Source of the DNA: Treponema sp.
GTDB lineage: Bacteria > Spirochaetota > Spirochaetia > Treponematales > Breznakiellaceae
Direction of reading: 5' to 3'
DNA: 54,762 bases
Assembly (NCBI GenBank): GCA_009782955.1
Contig: WRIB01000007.1
Coordinates: forward strand, 1 to 54,762
Position numbers and translations under genes: made by a program
Shown here: piece after piece, positions 41,540 to 49,783 of the stretch
Position numbering within the stretch: the stretch's first letter is position 1
How the letters are laid out: each line of letters starts with the position of its first letter
Notes under the pieces: generated by a model
Told to the model about the DNA's origin: nothing
What the model saw: the letters and a program-made list of their open reading frames with translations, nothing else
The model's database searches: none

Positions 41540-42451
41540 CTAGATTACAGCGCCGAACCGTTTTGCCCTGTAAGAGCGGGTATCCTCAACGTTGTACTTT
41601 TTGAGGTTTTTATTAACGGCGGTTATTCTGTCTGCAGGGGCCGGGTGAGTTTTTCCAAAACCTGCTGTTTTGTTGTTACCCTGTTTTTGTTTTAAAGACT
41701 CAAGCATTTCCAGAATTCCCGAAGGCTGGTAACCTGCGGCAGCAAGCAGAGAAAGGGCAGTTTCATCGGCTTCCAATTCCTGATTTTTGGAATAACCATT
41801 AACTACCAGCGTAGTAATTATTTCATTTACCGAATCACCCATTATGCTGGTCAGCTCGGCAACGTTGCCGCCTGCGGCTTCTCCAATACCTGCTAAAGCT
41901 CCCGAAACAGCCGCATTGACATACCGTGCATTGCGGATGGATGTAAGTGCATGCTGCAGCTGAATATGAGCTACTTCATGAGCAATAACCGCAGCCAGGG
42001 CATCTTCGTTTGATGCACAGGCGATTAATCCGCGGGTAACAAAAATATGCCCGCCTGGCGTGGCGAACGCGTTTATTTCTTCGGTATCCAGGACAGCCAC
42101 ATGATATCCATTATAGATATCGGGCCTTGATGAATTGATTACAATGGCAGAACATATCTTGTTAAGATAGGTTTGAAGAGCGGCATTCCTGTATATTTTA
42201 TATGTGCCTGCAATATTGGCTGCAACAGCACGGCCCAGGTAGTATTCGTTTTCCGGGGTTAAGGAATCCGCAGCTTTTTTGGCTTCGGCAAAGGTAGCTA
42301 TGCCTTTTCCGACTGCCCTAATGGCCTGAGCCTGTTCATCGCTGGCGCCCGCTACCTGGGCTATACCTCCGGCTACATCTCCCATTGATTCACAGGAAAT
42401 AAGGCAAAACAGAACAAGTACAATTATTAAAAGTGGAATTATCTTTTTCAT
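41540..42451 (-). CDS. M48 family metalloprotease lipoprotein
   Basis: A 303-aa M48 peptidase. The signal peptide ends in L-I-S-C (lipobox Cys about 20), so it is anchored in the periplasmic or outer membrane. The zinc motif H-E-V-A-H is in the segment V-I-A-H-E-V-A-H-I-Q, and the third ligand E lies in L-E-A-D-E-T-A. It may be a BepA/LoiP-like quality-control protease for outer-membrane proteins. ATG 42451 is fixed by GGGAGAA upstream and by the signal peptide. It starts 1 nt after the SH3 gene stop. Confidence 0.88.
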   Translation of the reverse strand: MKKIIPLLIIVLVLFCLISCESMGDVAGGIAQVAGASDEQAQAIRAVGKGIATFAEAKKAADSLTPENEYYLGRAVAANIAGTYKIYRNAALQTYLNKICSAIVINSSRPDIYNGYHVAVLDTEEINAFATPGGHIFVTRGLIACASNEDALAAVIAHEVAHIQLQHALTSIRNARYVNAAVSGALAGIGEAAGGNVAELTSIMGDSVNEIITTLVVNGYSKNQELEADETALSLLAAAGYQPSGILEMLESLKQKQGNNKTAGFGKTHPAPADRITAVNKNLKKYNVEDTRSYRAKRFGAVI

Positions 42452-42452
42452 G

Positions 42453-42920
42453 CTATTCTCCCTTTGCCAAACGGCCTTCTTCGATAAAGTTAAGCAGATC
42501 CTTGTCGGCAATGCTTATCCTTTCCATCTCATCGACAGCGGCATAGTTTGATGTTGCATTTTCTTTCTTATATTGCGTTTCTACATCGGGAGAAAAACCT
42601 TTTCCTGCCAGGGCTATTTCCCGGGCTGATGCATTGGCAGTACTTCCCGATGCGGCAATTCGTTTACTGGTTAAACTGGATTTGGCTATCCAGCCGGTTT
42701 TGCTGCCGGCAGTTGTCCGTACCTGGGCATAATTTCCGCTTATTGCCAGTATCCTTACTTCATCTCCGTAGGCAACCGAACCGGTTGTAGAAGCAAAAAA
42801 ACCGGTAGATGATTTAAGGTTGGCTGATTTGACATTTATATAGTTTGTGTCCCCTACCTTTTGTGCGAAAAGCGCTGCAGTACTCAAACAGAGTATACTG
42901 ATAAAAATTAATCGTTTCAT
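42453..42920 (-). CDS. exported bacterial SH3 domain protein
   Basis: A 155-aa protein with a signal peptide (about 1-19, cleaved after L-F-A-Q). A bacterial SH3 domain (about 25-85) has the usual N-V-K-S-A-N-L-K-S-S start, V-R-I-L-A-I-S-G-N-Y-A-Q-V strand and a final G-W-I-A-K-S-S-L. The tail is polar with an acidic end. Such domains usually bind cell-wall peptides. The gene is translationally linked to the M48 protease gene, suggesting a joint envelope function. An AGAGG site precedes the ATG. Confidence 0.82.
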   Translation of the reverse strand: MKRLIFISILCLSTAALFAQKVGDTNYINVKSANLKSSTGFFASTTGSVAYGDEVRILAISGNYAQVRTTAGSKTGWIAKSSLTSKRIAASGSTANASAREIALAGKGFSPDVETQYKKENATSNYAAVDEMERISIADKDLLNFIEEGRLAKGE

Positions 42921-43038
42921 AAAAACCTCTGTATATAAAATAATAATTTTATTATATAATATTAACTGTATCTTAAAAAAGATGAAGAAAAAATACTTTT
43001 AAAGACAGAAATTTTTAGCATTTTCGGAGCGGAATGCC

Positions 43039-43971
43039 ATGAAAATACAGAATATAAGTGATTTGGCAACAGCAGCCTCTGAATTGCTTGTTACGTCAGG
43101 TAAAAAACCTCCCCGGATTGCAGTTGCGGCAGCAAGAGAAGAAGCGGTTCTTGCCGCTTTGGCGGAAGCAAAACAACAGGATTTGGCTCAGCCTGTGTTG
43201 TTGGGGGAAAGCGGTAAAATAGAAGAAAGCGCAGAAAAAGGCGGCATTAACCTTTCCGGATGGGAAATAATAGAAGAAAACAATCCTGCTGCCGCCGCTG
43301 TCAGAGCAGTGGAACTGATCAGGGACGGAGAAGCAGAACTGGTTATGAAGGGCATGGTATCCAGCGCCGCCTTTTTAAAAGCCGTTCTGCGCAAGGATCT
43401 GGGTTTAAACCGGGGCAGCCTTATAAGTCATGGCGCATTGATGGAGGTTCCGAATTATCATAAATTGATTATTGCCAGCGATTGTGCTCTTAACATAACT
43501 CCCACTTTGGCTGAAAAAGAAGCCATACTAAGGAACGCCGTGGATCTGGCTCATTGTTTGGGCATAGAAACACCAAAGGCGGCAATACTTTGCGCAGTAG
43601 AAACAGTTGATCCGGACCGTATGCCCTGTACAGTGGATGCGGCCATACTGACCCAAATGCAGAGACGGGGCCAGATTTCCGGCTGTATTGTAGACGGTCC
43701 CTTGGCCCTGGATAATGCAGTCAGTGCATCTTCGGCCGCTACCAAAAGCATTGATAGTCCTGTTGCCGGAGATGCCGATATTCTGCTGGTTCCCGATATT
43801 GAAGCGGGAAACATCCTTTACAAAAGCTTAACAAACCTCTGCGGCGCAAAAACCGCAGGCTTGATATTGGGAACAAGAACACCGGTAATACTGACAAGCC
43901 GGGCTGATTCCGCCGAAACAAAAACCGCTTCCATAGCTCTGGCAATTCTGGCCTGGCTGGGCAGCAGGTAG
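43039..43971 (+). CDS. ptb: phosphate butyryltransferase
   Basis: A 310-aa phosphate acyltransferase of the Pta/Ptb family. It moves an acyl group from CoA to phosphate to make butyryl- or branched acyl-phosphate. Family parts seen are V-M-K-G-M-V-S-S-A-A-F-L (about 111-122), a P-T-L-A-E-K segment (about 156-161), D-G-P-L-A-L-D-N-A-V-S (about 219-229) and the closing L-V-P-D-I-E-A-G-N-I-L-Y-K-S-L (about 253-267). The length fits Ptb rather than the longer Pta. Its product is the substrate of the ACT-butyrate kinase near 10 kb; the genes are not adjacent, unlike the usual ptb-buk operon. ATG is preceded by CGGAGCGG. Confidence 0.85.
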   Translation: MKIQNISDLATAASELLVTSGKKPPRIAVAAAREEAVLAALAEAKQQDLAQPVLLGESGKIEESAEKGGINLSGWEIIEENNPAAAAVRAVELIRDGEAELVMKGMVSSAAFLKAVLRKDLGLNRGSLISHGALMEVPNYHKLIIASDCALNITPTLAEKEAILRNAVDLAHCLGIETPKAAILCAVETVDPDRMPCTVDAAILTQMQRRGQISGCIVDGPLALDNAVSASSAATKSIDSPVAGDADILLVPDIEAGNILYKSLTNLCGAKTAGLILGTRTPVILTSRADSAETKTASIALAILAWLGSR

Positions 43972-44062
43972 GACTTTTTTACGTAATCTGAGTTAGTCAT
44001 TCTTTCAGCAATCGCCCATGTTTCCAAAAAAAGACAGTAAATATTATATGAAAGTAAGAAAA

Positions 44063-44101
44063 GGTGCAAAGAAAAACAGGATTTTCCATCTTCTTTGCAC
44101 C
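44063..44101 (-). terminator. terminator of the lipoprotein gene
   Basis: A perfect 11-bp stem (44063-44073 with 44091-44101) and a 17-nt loop, followed on the minus strand by TTTTCTT, 20 nt past the stop codon. A smaller 7-bp hairpin (44109-44128) spans the stop codon itself. Confidence 0.72.
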
Positions 44102-44120
44102 GCGTAATCCCGGTATCTAC

Positions 44121-44984
44121 CTACCGGGACAAGGTATCATCAGGGTCATAAGGGGTAAGTGATGTCCCGATAGAAGCAACATCTGAAAAATCTATATTAT
44201 AGTAATCCCCCGTGTAGTACATCCTTATGTTCATCCTGGTATTTCCGGCGCTGAACGCGGCTTGAAACTTTTGATACCTGGTGGCATCAGCAATTTCATT
44301 ATAATAGGCCACAGTAATATCGTACGTATCGCTCCCTGCCAGTTCTACTAGAATCACAGTTACTTCAGTTCTGGTTGAAAAAGATCCATCATATTTTTCA
44401 TTAAGAACATAACTAAAAGGGCTGACAGTCGCACTTATTGAATACCCTGATCCGCTTGCTCGCCAAAGGCCTAGAGCGAAGTCTGGTACTCTATTGGTTG
44501 TGACAATGGTTCCAGTTATCCCATCGTTTGCGGCTATAGTTACAGTTCCTGCTGTATTAACAGGTAAATCCGTAACATCCCAATTGCCCCCGCCGTTATC
44601 TTGAGCTTTAGTAGCAGTGGCGGATCCGCCAATCTCGCCATTAATTGTATAGCGCACAGCACTAAGGGCAACTGATGCAGTATAAGTCTTATTGACAGGA
44701 TCGTAGGTTCCCGTGAGCGGATAGATGAAGGAGCCATCACTAAGTCTTCCGGTAAGACTGTAGCTGCTTGCGCTTATTGCCCTGGAGCCATCACTAACCA
44801 GGATATATTGTCCGCCAGTGAATGTTCCTTTAGCAGTAAATGTTATTCCTTCAGGATCGCCGTCGCTTGTAGAACCATTACTGCAGGCAGTAAAAGAAAA
44901 CCCGATTATTGCAACAAAGGCAATAATGTACAAAATCTGTCTGGCGGCATTCATGCAGCCACGCAGTATGATTGTGTTTTTCAT
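44121..44984 (-). CDS. hypothetical lipoprotein
   Basis: A 287-aa protein with a signal peptide (hydrophobic about 17-33) ending in T-A-C, a lipobox (Cys about 34), then a Ser/Gly/Thr-rich beta-sheet-like body with repeated T-G-x-Y/F segments. I recognise no family; small lipoproteins of this kind are frequent in termite-gut treponemes (from memory, not checked). ATG 44984 is chosen because GGAGTGTTTTGG precedes it; an ATG three codons upstream falls inside that sequence. It has a long structured leader and a good terminator, so it is an independent unit. Confidence 0.65.
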   Translation of the reverse strand: MKNTIILRGCMNAARQILYIIAFVAIIGFSFTACSNGSTSDGDPEGITFTAKGTFTGGQYILVSDGSRAISASSYSLTGRLSDGSFIYPLTGTYDPVNKTYTASVALSAVRYTINGEIGGSATATKAQDNGGGNWDVTDLPVNTAGTVTIAANDGITGTIVTTNRVPDFALGLWRASGSGYSISATVSPFSYVLNEKYDGSFSTRTEVTVILVELAGSDTYDITVAYYNEIADATRYQKFQAAFSAGNTRMNIRMYYTGDYYNIDFSDVASIGTSLTPYDPDDTLSR

Positions 44985-45005
44985 CCAAAACACTCCTTAT
45001 TATGA

Positions 45006-45142
45006 TACCCTGCCTTATCCGATCAGGCGGGTAATCACACGGACTTTTTGTCCAAAAATTTATCCGTCACCAGAGACGGAATGTACCCCAACGGGGTACT
45101 GCAAGATACCTGGGCTTAACACTGCAAAACCCGTTTCCGTCT
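45006..45142 (-). promoter_or_regulatory. structured 5' leader of the lipoprotein gene, unknown class
   Basis: The 313 nt between the lipoprotein and ctpA starts hold no gene. On the minus strand there is a 3-way-junction-like fold. The closing stem pairs 45142-45135 with 45081-45074 (8 bp). Inside are a 7-bp hairpin (45099-45093 with 45089-45083, loop of 3) and a weaker hairpin near 45132-45112. Two more hairpins follow: 45053-45041, and 45033-45006 (8 bp, one bulge, 11-nt loop), the last ending 21 nt before the ATG and close to the ribosome site. I could not match it to a known riboswitch. Confidence 0.45.
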
Positions 45143-45262
45143 GTAACCTAATACCTTGGGAATAATGGTGTTTTTGCATGAGAAACAGTTTCGACCAATT
45201 ACAGGTACAATAAACCTCTAATGGGAGAAAAAAGCAAGTTAAAGAGGTTGTTCAGCGCTCGA

Positions 45263-45291
45263 TTGCAAAAACAGGACAGAAAAATTACAAT
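45263..45291 (+). promoter_or_regulatory. promoter of ctpA
   Basis: TTGCAA (45263-45268), a 17-nt spacer and TACAAT (45286-45291). The predicted start point falls at or next to ATG 45298, while an AGAGG lies between. The transcript could be leaderless, or an upstream promoter may exist. Confidence 0.55.
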
Positions 45292-45297
45292 AGAGGC

Positions 45298-46770
45298 ATG
45301 AACAAGCTATCAGAAAAGAAACGGATTTCCCTTATTTGGGTGCTTTCCGGATTTGTCCTGGGAGTGGTTTTTATTGTTTTTTCCGTTCAGGCCGAAGCAC
45401 AGAGCCTTCCTGTTTCTGACCGGAATTATCCATCGTTTATCCAGAATGTATTTGATTTTATCCAGCGAAACTATGTAGAAGAAGTTGATGCCCAGAAGCT
45501 GTTCGAAGGGGCCATGAAGGGAATGCTGGATTCTTTGGATGATCCGCATTCGGCTTTTCTTCCTGCACGTGAATACGAAGATTTGCACGACACCACCTCC
45601 GGCCGTTTTGGCGGGGTAGGGCTCTATATAAGCAAGCCGCTGGAAACCAAGTCGGACGGAACCCCCCCTTATGTTGAAGTATCCGCACCCATCGAAGATA
45701 CGCCGGGCTGGCGGGCAGGCATTAATCCCGGAGATTTAATTGTCGAAATTGACGGAGAAGCGACTGATGTCCTTTCCATGGACACCGTTCTTTCCAGGCT
45801 TCGGGGGGTGCCGGGCACCGATGTAAAACTGCTTATCAGGCGGGGGGCTAATCTGGAATTTCCCGTAACGCTTACCAGGGCGGTTATAGAAGTCCCGGTA
45901 ATCAAGCACGACATGATCGGCGATATTGGTTACATACGAATTATCACTTTTACCCCCATGACAGTCAGACGTACGCGGGAAGCCCTGGAGGAATTCAAGA
46001 AAAATAATTACAAATCTTTGGTGATTGACCTCCGAAACAATCCCGGCGGCTTACTGGATGCGGCAGTTGGGGTCTGCGAACTGTTTCTTGAGGGTGGAAC
46101 GGTTGTTTCCACCAAAAGCAGAATTCCCGCAGAAAACAAAAATTATACTGCCGGCAACAGATCGATTGTACCGAAGAACATGCCGGTAGTTATTCTAATC
46201 AACAGGGGATCCGCTTCCGCTTCGGAAATTGTAGCAGGCGCCATGAAAGACAGGGGCCGGGCATACCTTGTCGGGGAAAAAACCTTTGGAAAAGGCTCAG
46301 TACAGCGGGTGTTCCCTGTGGGCGGCAATGCCGGATTCAGGATTACAACTGCCAGGTACTTTACTCCCAGCGATGTAAACATAGACAAGATAGGAATTCC
46401 GCCGGATAGGGAAGTGTTTTTTCCCGAATTCTCTTCCGACAATGCAGATATGCTTAAAGAACTAATGACAGCCAATGTCATTCCCCAATTTGTGGAGAAG
46501 AACCCAAAAGCCACAAATACCCAGGTTGATAACTTTGCAAAAGAACTTAATGCAAAATACAAACTGGACATTACGCTCCTCCGCCGGTTGATTCGCAACG
46601 AGATGAACCGCACGGTAATTGCACCGGTTTACGATTTGGAATATGACATACAGCTTCAGGAAGCGGTAAACATATTAAGGAGCGGAAACTTTATTCAGCT
46701 GATGCAGTCCAGCAAAACGTTAAAAGCATTGCAGGAAGAAGCGGAAACTGCCTTTCCTTTGGCTTCGTAA
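45298..46770 (+). CDS. ctpA: S41 family C-terminal processing peptidase
   Basis: A 490-aa serine protease with an N-terminal membrane anchor (about 12-31), a PDZ domain (about 95-175) and an S41 catalytic domain. The catalytic Ser lies in G-S-A-S-A-S-E-I (304-311) and the catalytic Lys in G-K-G-S-V-Q (about 335). It trims C-termini of periplasmic proteins. The hydrophobic anchor and PDZ order are standard for the family. It stands upstream of rsmE with a 60-nt gap. Confidence 0.92.
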   Translation: MNKLSEKKRISLIWVLSGFVLGVVFIVFSVQAEAQSLPVSDRNYPSFIQNVFDFIQRNYVEEVDAQKLFEGAMKGMLDSLDDPHSAFLPAREYEDLHDTTSGRFGGVGLYISKPLETKSDGTPPYVEVSAPIEDTPGWRAGINPGDLIVEIDGEATDVLSMDTVLSRLRGVPGTDVKLLIRRGANLEFPVTLTRAVIEVPVIKHDMIGDIGYIRIITFTPMTVRRTREALEEFKKNNYKSLVIDLRNNPGGLLDAAVGVCELFLEGGTVVSTKSRIPAENKNYTAGNRSIVPKNMPVVILINRGSASASEIVAGAMKDRGRAYLVGEKTFGKGSVQRVFPVGGNAGFRITTARYFTPSDVNIDKIGIPPDREVFFPEFSSDNADMLKELMTANVIPQFVEKNPKATNTQVDNFAKELNAKYKLDITLLRRLIRNEMNRTVIAPVYDLEYDIQLQEAVNILRSGNFIQLMQSSKTLKALQEEAETAFPLAS

Positions 46771-46813
46771 TAGTGTCCATTCAGATCGCAAACGAAAGGA
46801 AATTATTTTAGTT

Positions 46814-46831
46814 CACCGCCAGGGGGCGGTG
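46814..46831 (+). promoter_or_regulatory. hairpin covering the rsmE ribosome-binding site
   Basis: CACCGCC (46814-46820) pairs with GGCGGTG (46825-46831) around AGGG. The purine-rich ribosome site (AGGGGGCGG) lies in the loop and 3' arm, so folding could limit rsmE translation. It may also simply be a terminator relic without a T-tract. Confidence 0.35.
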
Positions 46832-47676
46832 TGTGCATGCAATTTCTTCTTAGGGAGCAGCCGGACAAAGAAGGTATTGTCCGGCTTAAGGATGAAGATT
46901 ATCACTATTTGGCACATGTTCGCCGGTTAAAACCCGGCGCTGTTTTTCAGGCCATTCTGCCGCAAACTAATGCCGGGAAAAACAATAAGCCCAATGCCCA
47001 GTGTGTAAATATTACGGTACTCAGTATTGATAAACGAACGTTAACAGGATCTGTTGACTACATTGACGATACTAAACCGGTTTCTAAAATAAGTAACGTT
47101 ACAGAAAACACAGTATTACCGCCAATCATTGTGTTTCAGGCTTTACCCAAAGGAACCAAAATGGATCTGATTATCCGTCAGGCAACGGAAATGGGGATAA
47201 GCGAGATTGTTCCATTTGTGTCAGAATACAGTGTTCCAAAAAAAAGCAGCTGTGACAAACGAACAGACAGATGGCGCCGTATTGTAAAGGAAGCCCGCCA
47301 GCAAAGCCTTTCTGCCGTGAATACCATTGTACATGAAGTACTGAATGTCAATGAACTCTTTGCATATTGGGACAAACTACGGAATGATTATTCAGAAAAA
47401 GCCCTTGGTCTGATATTCAGCCTTCTTGTGAAAATACCTCTTGAAAATGGCGGTTTTCACCGGTATCTTAATAGTATGCCTCCTCTGCTTGTTCTGGCGG
47501 TTGGTCCTGAAGGGGGTTTTTCCGCCGCTGAGTCAGATAGCTTTGAAAAAGCAGGGTTTAAGGCCTTAAGCCTGGGCGACACGGTTCTGCGTACGGAAAC
47601 GGCAGCCGTTTTCGGGGCAGCGGCAGCAAAAATTATCCTGATGGAGAGGGCGTGGTGGAAAACAACACCGCAATAG
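46831..47676 (+). CDS. rsmE: 16S rRNA m3U1498 methyltransferase RsmE
   Basis: A 281-aa SPOUT methyltransferase acting on U1498 of 16S rRNA. The N-terminal PUA-like part has H-Y-L-A-H-V-R-R-L-K-P-G (about 27-38). The knot domain has the R-Q-A-T-E-M-G-I-S-E-I-V-P-F segment and the SAM-binding V-G-P-E-G-G-F-S-A-A-E (about 223-233), followed by L-G-D-T-V-L-R-T-E-T-A-A. The start could be GTG 46831 or ATG 46837. It overlaps the next gene by about 25 nt. Confidence 0.9.
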   Translation: MCMQFLLREQPDKEGIVRLKDEDYHYLAHVRRLKPGAVFQAILPQTNAGKNNKPNAQCVNITVLSIDKRTLTGSVDYIDDTKPVSKISNVTENTVLPPIIVFQALPKGTKMDLIIRQATEMGISEIVPFVSEYSVPKKSSCDKRTDRWRRIVKEARQQSLSAVNTIVHEVLNVNELFAYWDKLRNDYSEKALGLIFSLLVKIPLENGGFHRYLNSMPPLLVLAVGPEGGFSAAESDSFEKAGFKALSLGDTVLRTETAAVFGAAAAKIILMERAWWKTTPQ

Positions 47677-48413
47677 AAAGAACCAGTCTATTAAGAGTTC
47701 CCCTGGATATTGTAGCCCCGGAAGAGCTGGAAGAAGCAGCCTACAGTTTATTAAAAGACGGCCAGGCCCATGACATAATTCTTCTTTCCGTATGGGATCT
47801 TTTGCGTGCCAAAAATCACTATGAATACCGTCCTTATGTTCAGCGCGCCGCAATGGTCATTCCCATTTCCAAAAGCCTGGTAAAGGGCGTACGTTTCCTT
47901 AAAAAGAAAAAAATATACCGTTATATGCCTTTTGATTTTGTTGTTAATCTTCTTTCCAGTCTGGAAAAATGGGAAAAATATAACACCATTTATCTTCTTG
48001 GGGGAAAGATGAGAAATCTGAAACGGGCGGAAAAAAACATCCGTCAGACATTTCCCCAATTGCGGATTGTCGGACGATTTATAGGCAACTTTAAACAACA
48101 GGAAGAAGCCACCATCCTTCAGGCCATCAGAAAAGCTGCGCCTTCTCTTCTTCTGGTAGGAAATGGCGTTAAAGGCGGCGAACGCTGGATAGCGCGTAAC
48201 GATATGCAGCTTAACAACGGGCTGAGGCTGTGGTGCAGCGATCTGTTTGATGTTTTTGCCGAGCGCAAACGCCATCCGTCCCGCAAGGTTTTTGAAGGCG
48301 GTTTTGAATGGATAGGCTATTGCTTTCAAAAACCATGGCGTATTTTAAGAATAGTTCCTTTTATCTATTATAAATTGCTTGTTTTTCTGTATAGACTTTT
48401 CAACCTCAATTAA
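47652..48413 (+). CDS. WecG/TagA/CpsF family glycosyltransferase
   Basis: A 253-aa protein of the GT26 family. The diagnostic block is at about 165-185: P-S-L-L-L-V-G-N-G-V-K-G-G-E-R-W-I, equivalent to the family D-L-L-x-V-G-x-G-x-P-x-x-E-x-W. A hydrophobic, basic C-terminus (about 225-253) could associate with the membrane. These enzymes add ManNAc-type or related sugars to lipid-linked carriers in surface polysaccharide synthesis. The start is GTG (47652 or 47655) after GGAGAGGG, inside the end of rsmE. Confidence 0.75.
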   Translation: MVENNTAIERTSLLRVPLDIVAPEELEEAAYSLLKDGQAHDIILLSVWDLLRAKNHYEYRPYVQRAAMVIPISKSLVKGVRFLKKKKIYRYMPFDFVVNLLSSLEKWEKYNTIYLLGGKMRNLKRAEKNIRQTFPQLRIVGRFIGNFKQQEEATILQAIRKAAPSLLLVGNGVKGGERWIARNDMQLNNGLRLWCSDLFDVFAERKRHPSRKVFEGGFEWIGYCFQKPWRILRIVPFIYYKLLVFLYRLFNLN

Positions 48414-48437
48414 CGTAGCGGGGAGCATGGTGTAAAG

Positions 48438-49730
48438 ATGAAAACCAAAGCCGTTCGTATTTACGGAGTAAACGATTTAAGGCTGGAAGAATTTGAACTT
48501 CCGGAAATTAAGGATGATGAAATTCTGGCCAGGATTGTATCCGATTCCATTTGTATGTCCAGCCACAAACTGGCGCTTCAGGGAAAAGCCCACAAAAGAA
48601 TACGGTACGATTTGACAAAACAACCGGTTATAATAGGCCATGAATTCTGCGGAGTATTGGAAAAAATTGGTTCCAAATGGAAAGACCAATTTAAGGAAGG
48701 GGATCGCTTTGCAATTCAACCGGCATTAAATTATCCGGACGAAAACGGAAAACCAGCCCTTTGGGCGCCGGGTTATTCCTATGAATATATCGGCGGAGAC
48801 GCAACCTATATTATAATCCCAAAAGAAGTAATGGAAATGGGCTGTCTTCTTCCCTACCATGCTGATAATTTCTTTATGGGTTCATTGGCCGAGCCGGTAT
48901 CCTGTATTGTCGGAGCTTTTCATGCACAGTACCATACATCAAACGGTTCCTATGTTCATAATATGGAAATTGTGGAAGGCGGTTCCCTTGCACTTCTTGC
49001 TTCGGTGGGCCCCATGGGCCTTGGAGCAATTGATTACGCAATTCATGCTCCCCGCAGGGCATCAAGAGTAATTGTAACTGATATTGATGATGCAAGGCTA
49101 AAGCGGGCACAAAGTCTTTTAACCGCCGAAGAAGCAAAGAAAAACGGCGTTGAGTTGATTTACGTAAACACCAAAGAATTTTCGGATCCGGTTACTCATC
49201 TTAAAAATCTTAATGGCGGCAAAGGTTTTGATGATGTTTTTGTTTTTGTTCCTGTTAAGCAGGTAATAGAAATGGGAGATGCCCTTTTGGGTCAGGACGG
49301 GTGCCTTAATTTTTTTGCCGGACCAACGGACACATCCTTTTCCGCAATGCTGAATTTTTACAATGTCCACTACGAAAGCCACCATATAGTAGGAACCAGC
49401 GGAGGAAATACCGCAGACATGATCGAATCTTTGGACTTAATGGCAAAAGGAAAACTTAATCCTGTATTTATGATTACCCATGTGGGAGGACTTAATGCCG
49501 TTCCGGAAACAACCATAGAGCTGGACAAGATCCCCGGCGGAAAAAAACTAATATATACCAACAAAAAACTTCCCCTTGCCGCCATAGAAGATTTTGCCGA
49601 AAAAGGCAAAGCCAATACTGACGGATTAGGGCAATTTTATACGGAATTGGCGGAAATCTGTAATCGTAATAACGGTCTTTGGAGCAAAGAAGCGGAAGAT
49701 TTTCTTTTAACAAATGCACCGAATATTTAA
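48438..49730 (+). CDS. zinc-type alcohol dehydrogenase, L-sorbose-1-phosphate reductase-like
   Basis: A 430-aa medium-chain dehydrogenase. Residues I-I-G-H-E-F-C-G-V (about 71-79) form the zinc/GHE motif. The G-S-L-A-L-L-A-S-V-G-P-M-G-L-G-A-I-D stretch (about 183-200) is the nucleotide-binding motif, and V-T-D-I-D-D-A-R-L follows. The overall pattern fits the sorbose-1-phosphate reductase (SorE) branch, which reduces L-sorbose-1-phosphate to D-glucitol-6-phosphate; the true substrate here is unproven. It begins 24 nt after the glycosyltransferase gene and may be co-transcribed with the HD and HAD genes. Confidence 0.75.
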   Translation: MKTKAVRIYGVNDLRLEEFELPEIKDDEILARIVSDSICMSSHKLALQGKAHKRIRYDLTKQPVIIGHEFCGVLEKIGSKWKDQFKEGDRFAIQPALNYPDENGKPALWAPGYSYEYIGGDATYIIIPKEVMEMGCLLPYHADNFFMGSLAEPVSCIVGAFHAQYHTSNGSYVHNMEIVEGGSLALLASVGPMGLGAIDYAIHAPRRASRVIVTDIDDARLKRAQSLLTAEEAKKNGVELIYVNTKEFSDPVTHLKNLNGGKGFDDVFVFVPVKQVIEMGDALLGQDGCLNFFAGPTDTSFSAMLNFYNVHYESHHIVGTSGGNTADMIESLDLMAKGKLNPVFMITHVGGLNAVPETTIELDKIPGGKKLIYTNKKLPLAAIEDFAEKGKANTDGLGQFYTELAEICNRNNGLWSKEAEDFLLTNAPNI

Positions 49731-49783
49731 ATCGGATGTAATCCGGTTATAAAACCGGGTGTAAAAATAACAGGAGAATGAAT

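Noticed and set aside
45006..45142. Identification of the leader as a TPP or c-di-GMP riboswitch
   Set aside because: A short CCTGATCGGATAA stretch recalls the TPP element but the remaining conserved parts are absent; the c-di-GMP-I core sequences are not present either.
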